Positions 56,108 through 64,000 of a stretch of DNA of 64,000 nucleotides are shown here, one piece after another. Source of the DNA: Croceicoccus marinus (GTDB lineage: Bacteria; Pseudomonadota; Alphaproteobacteria; Sphingomonadales; Sphingomonadaceae); assembly GCF_001661675.2 (NCBI RefSeq), contig NZ_CP019604.1, positions 1 to 64,000 of the forward strand, written 5' to 3'. Each line of letters begins with the position of its first letter. Positions within the stretch are counted from its first letter, which is position 1. The position numbers were made by a program, and so were the translations under genes. The notes beneath the pieces are model-generated. The model saw only the letters and a program-made list of their open reading frames with translations, had not been told where the DNA came from and made no database searches.

Positions 56108-56653
56108 ATGGCCGAGAACCACCAATCGAAACGAGCGGAAAGCGGCGGTAATTACTGGCGCTTCATGGCGATGGTCTCGACCTCGACGGTGCTCATGTTC
56201 TTCCTCATGTATGCCAACACCTATGATGCCGACCACTTCTTCTGGAGCGAGACGCGCTTCTGGATGATGTTCGTCATGGGCGCGATGATGATGGTCGTCA
56301 TGATCCTTTTCATGTGGGGGATGTACAAGGACAGAAAGAAAAATTTCATCATCATTGGCGTCGCAGCCATAGTCTTCGCGCTCGCGCTCTGGCTGGTCCG
56401 CAGTCAGACGACGGTCACGGGAAGCGAGTACATGCAGGCGATGATTCCGCACCATTCGATCGCAATCATGACCAGCGAACGGGCGCATATCCGCGATCCG
56501 CGCGTGCGCAAGCTCGCGCACGATATCATCCTCGCCCAGCGCCGCGAGATCGCGCAGATGAAATATCTTATCGCCGATATCGAAGAGAACGGAGTGAGGA
56601 CCACCGAGAGGCTCCCCGAGGACATCGAAACTCCGCAAGGAGCAATGCGATGA
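56108..56653 (+). CDS. DUF305 family membrane protein (copy 2)
   Basis: A 181-residue paralogue of the protein at 53079, with the same three helices (MMFVMGAMMMVVMILFMWGM) and QAMIPHHSIAIMTSERAHIR. It lacks the Pro-rich tail of copy 1. It overlaps the following lipoprotein gene by 4 bp. It is divergent from the CsoR-like gene and is probably its target. Confidence 0.9.
   Translation: MAENHQSKRAESGGNYWRFMAMVSTSTVLMFFLMYANTYDADHFFWSETRFWMMFVMGAMMMVVMILFMWGMYKDRKKNFIIIGVAAIVFALALWLVRSQTTVTGSEYMQAMIPHHSIAIMTSERAHIRDPRVRKLAHDIILAQRREIAQMKYLIADIEENGVRTTERLPEDIETPQGAMR
56145..56329 (+). repeat. Direct repeat of DUF305 membrane region (copy 2)
   Basis: Second copy of the 185-bp segment at 53119-53303. 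The 8 differences are mainly third-position changes, including gac/gat, gag/gaa and gtc/gtg. Confidence 0.8.
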
Positions 56654-57147
56654 ACAAGACATTCTACACTTTTGCCGGACTGGCATTCGCTCTTGCTGCC
56701 TGCAACCAGAACACCGCCATCGGCAACGATCGCGAAGCGCAGGTCGATCCAGCGCCCACTCCCGCGCCGATCGAGCCGGCGGCGAGTGCTTTGCGGAACA
56801 TCGCCACGGCGATCGTCAAACCGGAAACGATGACCACAGCCGAGGTCCAGACCATCGGCGGCGAGCGCGGACGCTGTATTTATCGGCTAACCGAAGTGGG
56901 TTTCCCGACGTTCGTCTACGAACCGGGTGTTCGCGGCTTCGTAAAGCTGAACGGCAAGCTGATTCCCCTTACCGCCGAAGGCCCCGATCGCTATTCGAGC
57001 GGCGAACTCCTGATCGCGACACGGCTTGTCGATGAAGAAGGAAATGCCGGTCTTCAAGCTCAGGAAATCATCATCGTCCCGCCAGGGGCGAAAGACGAGC
57101 TGGGCTATCGAGGATATGTACAATGCGATGAAGGAGTTACGTTGTGA
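56650..57147 (+). CDS. DUF6692-type lipoprotein (copy 2)
   Basis: A 165-residue lipoprotein (lipobox ALAACNQ) with GRCIYRLTEVGFPTFVYEPG, KLNGKLIPLTAEG and EIIIVPPGAKDELGYRGYVQ, strongly similar to copy 1 at 53672. The pair DUF305-lipoprotein was duplicated as a unit. Start ATG 56650 overlaps the DUF305 stop, and its own stop overlaps the cytochrome start (GTGA). Confidence 0.82.
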   Translation: MNKTFYTFAGLAFALAACNQNTAIGNDREAQVDPAPTPAPIEPAASALRNIATAIVKPETMTTAEVQTIGGERGRCIYRLTEVGFPTFVYEPGVRGFVKLNGKLIPLTAEGPDRYSSGELLIATRLVDEEGNAGLQAQEIIIVPPGAKDELGYRGYVQCDEGVTL

Positions 57148-57659
57148 CAAGCTTCACCAAGGGGTTGGGCCTCGGTATCGTCGCAACCCTGCTGCTGCTG
57201 GTGGCGATTGCGCTGATCGTCATCCTAACCGGTGCATACAATGTAGCGGCCGATGATCGTCATTTGCCGACTACCGAGTGGGCACTCGACACTTCCATGA
57301 CCAATTCGGTGCAAAGCCGCGCCGAAGACCTTCAAGCACCTGAATTCACTCCGGCAATGGTCGCGGCCGGCGCGGGTGACTACAAGGCCATGTGCGCGCA
57401 TTGCCATGGCGGTGTCGGCGAGGGGCGGGCGGAATGGAGCGCAGGCATGCTGCCGCATCCACCTGCTCTGGCGACAGCCGCGGAGATGTGGTCGGACGAA
57501 GAGGTGTTCTGGCTCGTCAAACACGGCGTAAAGGCATCGGGAATGCCTGCCTTCGGCGGCACGCACGACGATCGGGCAATCTGGAACATTGCAGCGTTCG
57601 TGAAAAGCATGCCGGAAATGACCGAGGATGAATATGCCGCGTATCGGGGTGGTCACTGA
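57144..57659 (+). CDS. Membrane-anchored cytochrome c
   Basis: A 171-residue protein with an N-terminal membrane anchor (GLGIVATLLLLVAIALIVIL) and a single class I c-type haem site, CAHCH (KAMCAHCHGGVGEGRA). The likely axial Met lies in KASGMPAFGGTH. It faces the periplasm. It forms an operon with DUF305 and the lipoprotein, suggesting electron transfer linked to metal handling. The GTG start overlaps the preceding stop. Confidence 0.9.
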   Translation: MTSFTKGLGLGIVATLLLLVAIALIVILTGAYNVAADDRHLPTTEWALDTSMTNSVQSRAEDLQAPEFTPAMVAAGAGDYKAMCAHCHGGVGEGRAEWSAGMLPHPPALATAAEMWSDEEVFWLVKHGVKASGMPAFGGTHDDRAIWNIAAFVKSMPEMTEDEYAAYRGGH

Positions 57660-57775
57660 TGCCGGTGTTCGGAACGGGAGCGCTCGCGCCGTTGCGGTCC
57701 CGACTGCTTCGGTGCACCGACCTATTTGAAGGATGGTGTCGTCGCAAGTGAAGCTGGCAAAGGAAGAATAGTACC

Positions 57776-58285
57776 GTGCCACCAGTCCACCCCGTGTTCG
57801 TTCACTATCCCATCGCCTTGGGAGCCACCTCGGTCCTGGCAGACACCGCCGCGCTCGTCGCCCACCTCCCCTCGCTGCTCGTTCTCGGGCAATGGTCGAT
57901 GGCGATTGCTGCTGCAGGTGCGGTAATTGCCGGTATCGCTGGCTACTGGGACATGAAGCGAGACGATCTGGCGGATGAGACACACGAGCTGGTGCACCTT
58001 CACTTGAACTCCGGGCTGGTTCTGTTGACCGCTCTCCTTGTCGCGGCAGTATGGCGTTGGTCTCTGGCAGAACCAACGCTTTTCTATCTTGTCTTCGCCT
58101 GGATACTTCTCGCCGGCATAGCGCTTCAGGCCTGGATGGGCGGAGAGATCGTTTATGCCCATGGCGGCGGCGTGGCGGCAGCGGGACAGGGAACGGCGCC
58201 CGAAGAAGAAGCGAAAAGACCTTCGCGCAAGTTCTACAGTATACTCACCGGCAAGGCCAACGGTAGCAAGCAGCATGATCGGTGA
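57776..58285 (+). CDS. DUF2231 membrane protein (copy 2)
   Basis: A 169-residue four-helix protein opening with PPVHPVFVHYPIALGATSVL. It continues with GYWDMKRDDLADETHELVHL (possible His ligands) and a final helix with LLAGIALQAWMGGEIVYAHG, then a Lys-rich tail. It is a paralogue of the DUF2231 domain at 48551. GTG 57776 is the likely start. It closes the copper island, convergent with the next operon. Confidence 0.8.
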   Translation: MPPVHPVFVHYPIALGATSVLADTAALVAHLPSLLVLGQWSMAIAAAGAVIAGIAGYWDMKRDDLADETHELVHLHLNSGLVLLTALLVAAVWRWSLAEPTLFYLVFAWILLAGIALQAWMGGEIVYAHGGGVAAAGQGTAPEEEAKRPSRKFYSILTGKANGSKQHDR

Positions 58286-58317
58286 ATGGCTTCTTCCCGC
58301 TCTTGATCGGAATACGC

Positions 58318-58818
58318 TTAGGCGGAATAAGCCAAGGCCAGAATCAGCCCATAAGTTGCTTGCGCAAGTACCGTCGTGAGGGGGGTGAGCTTTCCGTAGT
58401 GCAGTCCGAATGCTCCCGGCGGCTCGAGCCGGTGCTGACGGCTGGGAGCATCGTATTCGGTGGCCATACGCGGATGGATTATAGGCAGCGCAGGAAGGAA
58501 AACGGCTATCAGAAACAGGCCATGGGCAGTTCCCAAAAGGAGGCCGAGCCACCAATCGGATATATGTAGGCTAGCGAACAACAAGGCATAAAAGAAAGCG
58601 AAGAACCAGCCACCAAGCAAATAGAGCAGATAGCCGAAGATCAGAGCCCGTCGCCGGTCAGCGGCCACGAATGTGCCGAAGAGAAACGGCAGGCTGAGGC
58701 GGGAAAAGCCGAAAAGTTGCGCGCCTTCCAAAATGCTGGTCATCACTGCGGTCGCCACCAGGCCCCACACTGCCGGCGTGACCCAGTTCGCCAAAACCTC
58801 CTGCAGCGCTTCGTTCAA
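58318..58818 (-). CDS. Hypothetical four-helix membrane protein
   Basis: A 166-residue protein with about four hydrophobic segments (TPAVWGLVATAVMTSILEGA, LIFGYLLYLLGGWFFAFFYA, WLGLLLGTAHGLFLIAVFLP) and a Pro-rich loop. The family is not recognised with confidence; it may belong to a DUF of small membrane proteins. It is the last gene of the GMC/GH15 operon and overlaps it by 4 bp (ATGA 58815-58818). Confidence 0.7.
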   Translation of the reverse strand: MNEALQEVLANWVTPAVWGLVATAVMTSILEGAQLFGFSRLSLPFLFGTFVAADRRRALIFGYLLYLLGGWFFAFFYALLFASLHISDWWLGLLLGTAHGLFLIAVFLPALPIIHPRMATEYDAPSRQHRLEPPGAFGLHYGKLTPLTTVLAQATYGLILALAYSA

Positions 58819-60635
58819 ACTTCGTCTCCGTTTTTCTCGCCAAGGGCCAAGGCCGCGTGGACGAGCGCCGCATGCGACAGACCTTGCGGAAGGTTGCCGA
58901 GCATGATCTGTGCCTCTGGATCGTACTCTTCCGAGAAAATCCTCAGGTCGTTTCCTGCCCCGAGGAGCTTGCGCATCCTCCCCGCAGCTTCGTCGCGCCT
59001 GCCCGCCAGCGCCAGATATTCGGCCGCCCAGAAACTACAGGCCATGAACGCTCCTTCGGGGGAGCTGTTATCGTCTATGGACGGATCGTAACGCCAGACG
59101 AAAGATCCTTTGGCAAGCTCCGCATCGATCCGCTCGTAGGTCGCAACCATTCGCGGATGATCCGCCTCGATGATCCCCAGCTTGGGCAACAGCAGAACGC
59201 TCGCGTCGAGATGCTCGCAGTCCAAGGCTCCGGTATAGGCCTGTCTGTCCTCGTTCCAGCCGTGCTCCAACACGACGGCACGGATCGTGTCGAGGTTTGA
59301 GCGCACCTTGTCGCGGTCGAGTTCCAGAAGGTCGCGCTCTTCGAGCCACAGCGCGCCATCGAGAGCACCCCAGCACATCGCTTTCGAGTAAAGATGGTGC
59401 AATCGGCCTCGCCGCATCTCCCAGATGCCATTGTCAGGCTGCTGCCAGTTCCCGCACACGGTCTCCACAAAACCGGCCAGTCTCTTCGCTTCGGACCGAC
59501 CGAAAGTCCCGCCCTGTTCTACCAGTGCGCGGGCGCCCAGGATCACAGAACCGTAACTGTCGAGCTGCACCTGTTGGCTGGCGCCATTGCCGATCCGGAC
59601 GGGGGCGGAATTGCGGTAGCCCTCAAGATGGGAAACCTCTTTTTCCGGAAGATCGCTTCGGCCGAAAATGTCGTACACAGGTCGCAGTTCGGGCTTGTCC
59701 CTTTGCGTCGCATGCATCAGCCAATTGAAATAGGCCTCGGCTTCGTCCTGCAGTCCGCAGCGGACGAAAGCCGAAAGCACGAAATAGGCATCGCGCATCC
59801 AGCAATAGCGGTAATCCCAGTTCCGCTTGCCGCCGATCCATTCAGGGAGCGAAGATGTGGCGGCGGCCGCGACCGCGCCCGTTTCGCGGCTGGCCAACAG
59901 CCGCAAGGCCATCAGGCTCCGCCGGACAGGCTCGCGAAAATTGCCGCTATAATTGCTGCGCGATAACCACGCGCTCCACCACTGCTCGGCAGCCTGACGC
60001 TTCGTCTCGCATTCTTCGCCAAGCACAGGGATGACGCCGATGTCGCGGCGACAAAAGGACAATGAAAAGTACCGGCGATCGCCGGTCTGCAACTTTTCGG
60101 ATCCAGCGACCTGTCGGCTGTCGCTGTCGCAATCCGCAACATCTGTGCGAAAAAGGATCAGATCGGCCTCGTGCTGGCAGGCCCACGATGTTTTGCCACG
60201 TTTTGCAAGATGCGGGTCTTTGCCGAAACACGGGCGAGGTTCGTAAACGAATTCGATGGTGGGGTTGCCACTTTCCGCCTCGACAATGCGAATGAGTTCG
60301 CGCTCGGGCTCGAGAGTTCCGCCGAGGCCGTTTGTGCGTAGCGCAAGGAAATCGGTTACTGAAACAATGCCCGTATCCTGGATCAGGCGCGTACGCAGGA
60401 TCGGCGCTCCACCGATATAGCAGCGTTCGGTGGTGCTCTTTCCCTTCAGCCCGACTGCAAATCTTCCTCCCCAAGCCCCCAGCACGCCGGCGAATAGCGC
60501 CGGATCCGCGATGTTGGGCAGGCAGAGCCAGTCGATGCTCCCTGCCTTGGAGACCAGAGCACAGGCCTGCATATCTCCGATGACAGCGTAATCGGCGAGT
60601 GGCCTGAAGCCTTCGTCAACCTGATCAGCCCTCAC
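58815..60635 (-). CDS. GH15 glucoamylase-like enzyme
   Basis: Glycoside hydrolase family 15 protein of about 606 residues with an N-terminal beta-sandwich (RPLADYAVIGDMQACALVSK, GSIDWLCLPNIADPALFAGV). It continues into an (alpha/alpha)6 barrel with WIGGKRNWDYRYCWMRDAYF, the conserved GH15 core, and LVEQGGTFGRSEA. Members act on alpha-glucans, trehalose or isomaltose; which one is unknown. No signal peptide is seen, so it is cytosolic. GTG 60635 overlaps the SDR stop (GTGA) and is preferred to a longer frame. Confidence 0.88.
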   Translation of the reverse strand: MRADQVDEGFRPLADYAVIGDMQACALVSKAGSIDWLCLPNIADPALFAGVLGAWGGRFAVGLKGKSTTERCYIGGAPILRTRLIQDTGIVSVTDFLALRTNGLGGTLEPERELIRIVEAESGNPTIEFVYEPRPCFGKDPHLAKRGKTSWACQHEADLILFRTDVADCDSDSRQVAGSEKLQTGDRRYFSLSFCRRDIGVIPVLGEECETKRQAAEQWWSAWLSRSNYSGNFREPVRRSLMALRLLASRETGAVAAAATSSLPEWIGGKRNWDYRYCWMRDAYFVLSAFVRCGLQDEAEAYFNWLMHATQRDKPELRPVYDIFGRSDLPEKEVSHLEGYRNSAPVRIGNGASQQVQLDSYGSVILGARALVEQGGTFGRSEAKRLAGFVETVCGNWQQPDNGIWEMRRGRLHHLYSKAMCWGALDGALWLEERDLLELDRDKVRSNLDTIRAVVLEHGWNEDRQAYTGALDCEHLDASVLLLPKLGIIEADHPRMVATYERIDAELAKGSFVWRYDPSIDDNSSPEGAFMACSFWAAEYLALAGRRDEAAGRMRKLLGAGNDLRIFSEEYDPEAQIMLGNLPQGLSHAALVHAALALGEKNGDEV

Positions 60636-61633
60636 CTTCGCCACAGGCGCGCAACGGCCGTCGCGATGCCGATCAGACCCGCCCCGATCGCGAGGGGAGC
60701 GCGGTTTTTCGTCAGCCACAATTGACTGCTGCGTCGCTTCGCCTTGGCGTCGAACGAGCCATGCGCACCATGATCGCCCGCTACCGGCTCATACAGATTG
60801 TGCCGCCGGTCGGGCGAAACAGGCTCGTCGGTCTGCTGGCCCGAAACGGCGGTACTAGCCAGATAGCGATCCAGTACCGGCGAGGCGAACCTGTCTCCCC
60901 AAACCGATTGCAATGTCGGCCAGCCCAGCTTCACCTCCTTGCGGCCTGCGCTTGCAGCAAAGTGTATCGCCTCTGCGGCGACTTCGGGTTGGTAGGGGGC
61001 GCTCGCCGGTTTGGGCTGCATCGGCAGGTTCGTCTTGATCCAGTCGAACTGCGGGGTGTTGACGCCGGGCAGTTGGACCATGCTGATCCGCACCCTGGAC
61101 TTGTCATGGAGCAATTCGGACCGGACCGAATCGTGGAAACCTTGGATCGCATGCTTGGCCCCGCAATAGGCCGATTGCAGGGGTATGCCGCGATAGGCGA
61201 GGGCGCTCCCGACCAGCACGATCGAGCCGCGGTCGCGCGGCACCATTCGCTTCAGCGCGGCGTAGGTCCCGTGCACCTGTCCGAGATAGGTCACTTTCGT
61301 GACCCGCTCGTAATCCTCGAGCGACATGTCGACAAAGCGCGAGAGGACGCCGGCGAAGGCTGCATTGATCCATACGTCGACCGGTCCCAATTCTTGCTCG
61401 ATCCTTGTTGCCGCGTCTTCGACGGCTCCGGCATCGGCGACGTCGCACTGGCAGATGAGGCCTTCGCCGCCAGCCTGCTCGACCTCTCGCATCGCGCCTT
61501 CAAGACCATCGCGTCCTCTGGCGATCAGACCGATCTTCGCGCCGTCTTGGGCGAACCGCCGTATGGTCGCCCGTCCGACCCCTGCCGAAGCACCGGTAAC
61601 CACCACGACTGGTTTCGAGTTCGTTTTATCCAT
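60632..61633 (-). CDS. SDR family oxidoreductase
   Basis: Short-chain dehydrogenase of 333 residues with TGASAGVGRATIRRFAQDGA (cofactor motif), VDVWINAAFAGV (NNAG-like), the Ser-Tyr-Lys triad (IVLVGSALAYR, then YCGAKHAIQGFHD) and a C-terminal extension ending in a hydrophobic stretch (APLAIGAGLIGIATAVARLW), which may anchor it to the membrane. It is placed after the GMC gene by 6 bp. The substrate is unknown. Confidence 0.88.
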   Translation of the reverse strand: MDKTNSKPVVVVTGASAGVGRATIRRFAQDGAKIGLIARGRDGLEGAMREVEQAGGEGLICQCDVADAGAVEDAATRIEQELGPVDVWINAAFAGVLSRFVDMSLEDYERVTKVTYLGQVHGTYAALKRMVPRDRGSIVLVGSALAYRGIPLQSAYCGAKHAIQGFHDSVRSELLHDKSRVRISMVQLPGVNTPQFDWIKTNLPMQPKPASAPYQPEVAAEAIHFAASAGRKEVKLGWPTLQSVWGDRFASPVLDRYLASTAVSGQQTDEPVSPDRRHNLYEPVAGDHGAHGSFDAKAKRRSSQLWLTKNRAPLAIGAGLIGIATAVARLWRR

Positions 61634-61639
61634 GTCGTA

Positions 61640-63277
61640 TTATAGCTCCCTTCTGCTTGCGAGTTCCGCAATTCGGTCGCTGGTGCGGCAGGCGATCGCC
61701 TGGATCGTCAGCGAAGGGTTTACACCGCCCGAAGTGGGGAAAACGGAGCCATCGCAAATCCATAGATTAGGGATATCCCAGCTGCGGCAGTCGGCATCGA
61801 CGACGCTCGTGGCACGATCATGGCCCATGCGGGCGGTGCCCATCAAATGCGCTGTCTCGCTCTCGTTGCGCCAACGCTGCGTGACTCCGACGACTTCCAG
61901 TGCGCGGTCCATGAAATCCAGCGCATGCTCGATCATGGCGTGCTCGTTGTCGCCGAAGGAGAAGGTGACCTGCGGAATGGCAAGTCCGTACTGGTCCGTC
62001 TCGTCAACAAGCGTAACGCGATTGCGCTCGCCGGGAAGCACTTCGCCGACCATCTTCAGTCCCGCCGCATGGTTGTATCGGGTCATCTCGTCGAGTAGCT
62101 CGCGGCCCCACAGACCTCTTTGCGAGACTGTTCTGGCCCAGTCCGCCGGCAACGGGCCCGGGGCCATGTAGCACCAGCCACCGTGATAATCCTTGCCGGC
62201 GTCCTCGTAGTTCCAGTGCTCTGTCAGGGCGAGACTGGGCGGTGCCTTGTAAGAGCGGATCTCGTCTTGCGAATAGCCGTAAACAGACTGGTTTAGATGA
62301 ACCATCAGGTTCTTGCCGACCAGACCTGACGAATTTGCGAGACCGTCGGGAAACTCGCAACTGGCGGAGTTGAGGAGCAGGCGGGGTGTCTCGATCGCAT
62401 AACCCGCCACCACGACGTTCCTGGCCTTCTGAAAGCGCCATTCATTACCGCGATGATAGTGGACGCCGGTCACTCGCCCATTCGTAGTTTCGATCCGCCC
62501 GACCATCGCCAGATCGCGGATTTCGGCCCCGGCGGCGAGCGCCCGAGGCAGCCAGGTGTTGAGCACCGACTGCTTGGCATTGGTCGAGCAACCGGCGGCG
62601 CAGAAACCGCGATAGACGCACGGAGGGGCCTTGCCGCGTGGCGCTGAAAGCGTCGCGATCGGCGTTTCGGCCCAAGCGATACCGAGCTTCTCCGCGCCCC
62701 TTGCGAGATAACGGGCGGGGGCGTTCAGGGGATGGGCGCGATAGGGATAGCGCGGGCGCTTCGGTCCCCAAGGATAGCGGACCGGACCCGAGATGCTCAA
62801 AGTTTGCTCGACCTCGCGGTAATAGCGCCACATCTCACGCCAATCGAGCGGCCAGTCGACCCCATAACCCAGCTTGCTGCGACTCTTGAACCATTCGGGC
62901 CGGAACCGCAGCGAGACCATCATGTAGTGGACGGTCGATCCGCCGACGGCCTTGCCCGAATTGTTCGCGCCCAAATGAATTGGATCGGCACCATCGACAA
63001 TCCGCTCGTCGGTCCAGTAGAGCTTAGACTGGTGATGCTCGTCCGAGGCAAAATCCTCCAGCGGTCGCCAATAGGCTCCGGCGTCCATGGCGATAACCGA
63101 GAAGCCCGCTTCGGCCAGCTTGCAGGCAAGCGTGCCGCCGCCTGCACCGGTGCCGACGATGACGAAGTCTACTTCTTCCTCGCCATATTCGCGCATGGGA
63201 ACCCAGCCGCCGCGCGTGAACACATCGGGGGCCTTGCCATTCAGCGCGCGGGGCCGCTCTTGCGGGTTATCGTTCAT
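61640..63277 (-). CDS. GMC family FAD-dependent oxidoreductase
   Basis: Glucose-methanol-choline oxidoreductase of 545 residues. The FAD motif is FVIVGTGAGGGTLACKLAEA; GKAVGGSTVHYMMVSLRFRP, CVYRGFCAAGCSTNAKQSV and the C-terminal DGSVFPTSGGVNPSLTIQAI complete the family signatures. With the adjacent gluconate 2-dehydrogenase subunit 3 it probably forms a sugar or alcohol dehydrogenase. ATG 63277 is chosen. It overlaps the subunit-3 gene by 11 bp. Confidence 0.9.
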   Translation of the reverse strand: MNDNPQERPRALNGKAPDVFTRGGWVPMREYGEEEVDFVIVGTGAGGGTLACKLAEAGFSVIAMDAGAYWRPLEDFASDEHHQSKLYWTDERIVDGADPIHLGANNSGKAVGGSTVHYMMVSLRFRPEWFKSRSKLGYGVDWPLDWREMWRYYREVEQTLSISGPVRYPWGPKRPRYPYRAHPLNAPARYLARGAEKLGIAWAETPIATLSAPRGKAPPCVYRGFCAAGCSTNAKQSVLNTWLPRALAAGAEIRDLAMVGRIETTNGRVTGVHYHRGNEWRFQKARNVVVAGYAIETPRLLLNSASCEFPDGLANSSGLVGKNLMVHLNQSVYGYSQDEIRSYKAPPSLALTEHWNYEDAGKDYHGGWCYMAPGPLPADWARTVSQRGLWGRELLDEMTRYNHAAGLKMVGEVLPGERNRVTLVDETDQYGLAIPQVTFSFGDNEHAMIEHALDFMDRALEVVGVTQRWRNESETAHLMGTARMGHDRATSVVDADCRSWDIPNLWICDGSVFPTSGGVNPSLTIQAIACRTSDRIAELASRREL

Positions 63278-63902
63278 GATGTTGCGGCCACCCGCGAAGG
63301 GGACGCCGTGATTCCTCGACGGCTTCCCACGGATCACGCCTGTTCTCGCCAAGCCGGACATAGCCGCGCGGGGATGCCGGTCCGCCAAACCCCATCGCGC
63401 TCCACAGCGAGGGCTGCGCCCAATGCGCGGAAGCCAGATCGGGCAGCAGACGCCATTTCCAGAATAGCTCGGACGGCAAGTCCTCCCATAGTTCGGCGCA
63501 GACCTCGCCATGTTCCACCATCCCCAGAACCTTGTTTGCGTTATCGGGTTCAAGTTCCGCAAAGTCGCGATCGAAGCGCAGCCTTGCTTCCGCTTCGATC
63601 GCATCGAGCCCCCGGCGCCAGCATTCGGCGGTGCGGGGCAGGCAGTCCAGCCGGTGCCCGTCGCCTTCGTCTTTGCCGATCTTTCGCACCACCATCGCCA
63701 GGGTGGTGGTTGCGGGTCGTTCCGGTGAGTCGGGGCAAACACGGGTTGTGATCGCACGCAGTGTTGCCAGTTGGGTATCGCTGAGCACGCCTTCGGCGAC
63801 GGCAAGGGCAAGCCGCCTGTCGACGACTTCGCGGGTTTGCTCGTTCCAGCTCGGTGTGTCTCGCTTGGCAAGCACGTCATAGGTCGGAAAAGGGTCAGTC
63901 AC
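63267..63902 (-). CDS. Gluconate 2-dehydrogenase subunit 3 family protein
   Basis: A 211-residue protein with the subunit-3 core ALAVAEGVLSDTQLATLRAI and VRKIGKDEGDGHRLDCLPRT. The usual Tat signal is not obvious at the N-terminus. It should be the small partner of the GMC flavoprotein downstream. The GTG at 63902 overlaps the stop of the preceding PEP-CTERM-like gene by 8 bp (GTGACTGA). Confidence 0.85.
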   Translation of the reverse strand: MTDPFPTYDVLAKRDTPSWNEQTREVVDRRLALAVAEGVLSDTQLATLRAITTRVCPDSPERPATTTLAMVVRKIGKDEGDGHRLDCLPRTAECWRRGLDAIEAEARLRFDRDFAELEPDNANKVLGMVEHGEVCAELWEDLPSELFWKWRLLPDLASAHWAQPSLWSAMGFGGPASPRGYVRLGENRRDPWEAVEESRRPLRGWPQHHER

Positions 63903-64000
63903 GGGCGAATCTACGGATCAGCAACAGTGCTCCAAGGCCGGCGATGGCAAGCCCCGTGAAGGACGGTGGCGCGGGGATGGGCGGCCCGGCGAGCACGTTC
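63895..64000 (-). CDS. Partial gene ending in PEP-CTERM-like sorting signal
   Basis: Only the last 34 codons fall in the window. They read AGPPIPAPPSFTGLAIAGLG and then a hydrophobic stretch ending LLLIRRFARD. This is the layout of PEP-CTERM signals (Pro-rich motif, membrane helix, basic end), here with the variant motif PAPP rather than VPEP. The rest of the protein lies beyond the 3' edge. It is the first gene seen of the minus-strand operon. Confidence 0.6.
   Translation of the reverse strand, partial: NVLAGPPIPAPPSFTGLAIAGLGALLLIRRFARD

Overview
The window is GC-rich DNA that looks like a sphingomonad (Alphaproteobacteria, Sphingomonadales; possibly Erythrobacteraceae or Sphingomonadaceae). 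This placement rests on the style of the proteins: paired CopA/CopB copper genes, DUF305 and DUF5676 proteins, short class I ManA and a PEP-CTERM-like tail. I see no rRNA, tRNA, CRISPR array or phage. It reads as two joined accessory blocks: an energy/stress/carbohydrate island (about 1-43 kb) and a copper/heavy-metal island (about 43-58 kb). A carbohydrate and oxidoreductase operon follows (58-64 kb).

Region 1 (0.07-6.9 kb, minus strand) is a complete N-ATPase operon in the characteristic order atpD-C-Q-R-B-E-F-A-G. Three of its nine genes carry single-base frameshifts (atpR, atpE, and atpA about five times). Region 2 (7.5-12.3 kb) has a slipin/stomatin gene split by a 1297-bp IS5-family element, then a secreted protein, a Bax-inhibitor-1/YccA protein and class I fructose-bisphosphate aldolase. 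Region 3 (12.3-26.8 kb) holds a frameshifted ATC-hydrolase-like gene, a Cu-type P1B-ATPase with a divergent CsoR repressor, a stand-alone alpha/alpha-toroid protein, an ECF sigma factor with a Cys-rich tail, a tightly overlapped operon (beta-CASP nuclease, AMP/thymidine phosphorylase, PRPP synthetase), a second P1B-ATPase with an unusual CPD motif, and a frameshifted KefB-like antiporter.

Region 4 (27-43 kb) carries a DUF6629 protein, a lactate permease, lipid genes (PlsC, cardiolipin synthase, cyclopropane synthase), a mannose-oriented set (PMM-like HAD, GT4, GH130 phosphorylase, ManA), an EamA exporter, a two-domain universal stress protein and an ATP-grasp-like protein. The mix of N-ATPase, Usp, CFA, Cls and metal ATPases resembles low-oxygen/persistence islands known from Burkholderia (the lxa locus), but this is analogy only.

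Region 5 (42.7-58.3 kb) is the copper island. A CnrY-CnrX-CnrH-like trio (membrane anti-sigma, periplasmic metal sensor, ECF sigma) lies directly upstream of copA (multicopper oxidase), copB, an NTF2-like protein and a PepSY protein. Divergent to it run DUF2231, a lipoprotein, DUF411, DUF5676, an APC permease, glutaredoxin-MauE, a K+-channel-like protein and DUF305 + lipoprotein. The DUF305 + lipoprotein pair occurs twice, flanking an oxidoreductase, a hypothetical gene and a second CsoR-family gene that has lost one Cu ligand. A cytochrome c and a second DUF2231 follow.

Region 6 (58.3-64 kb, minus strand) is a tightly packed operon: PEP-CTERM-like protein (cut by the window edge), gluconate-dehydrogenase subunit 3, GMC oxidoreductase, SDR, GH15 glucoamylase-like enzyme and a membrane protein.

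Caution: at least nine single-base frameshifts occur in five genes, many of them at short homopolymers. Either the source assembly has homopolymer-length errors or the N-ATPase operon is decaying; sequence alone does not decide.
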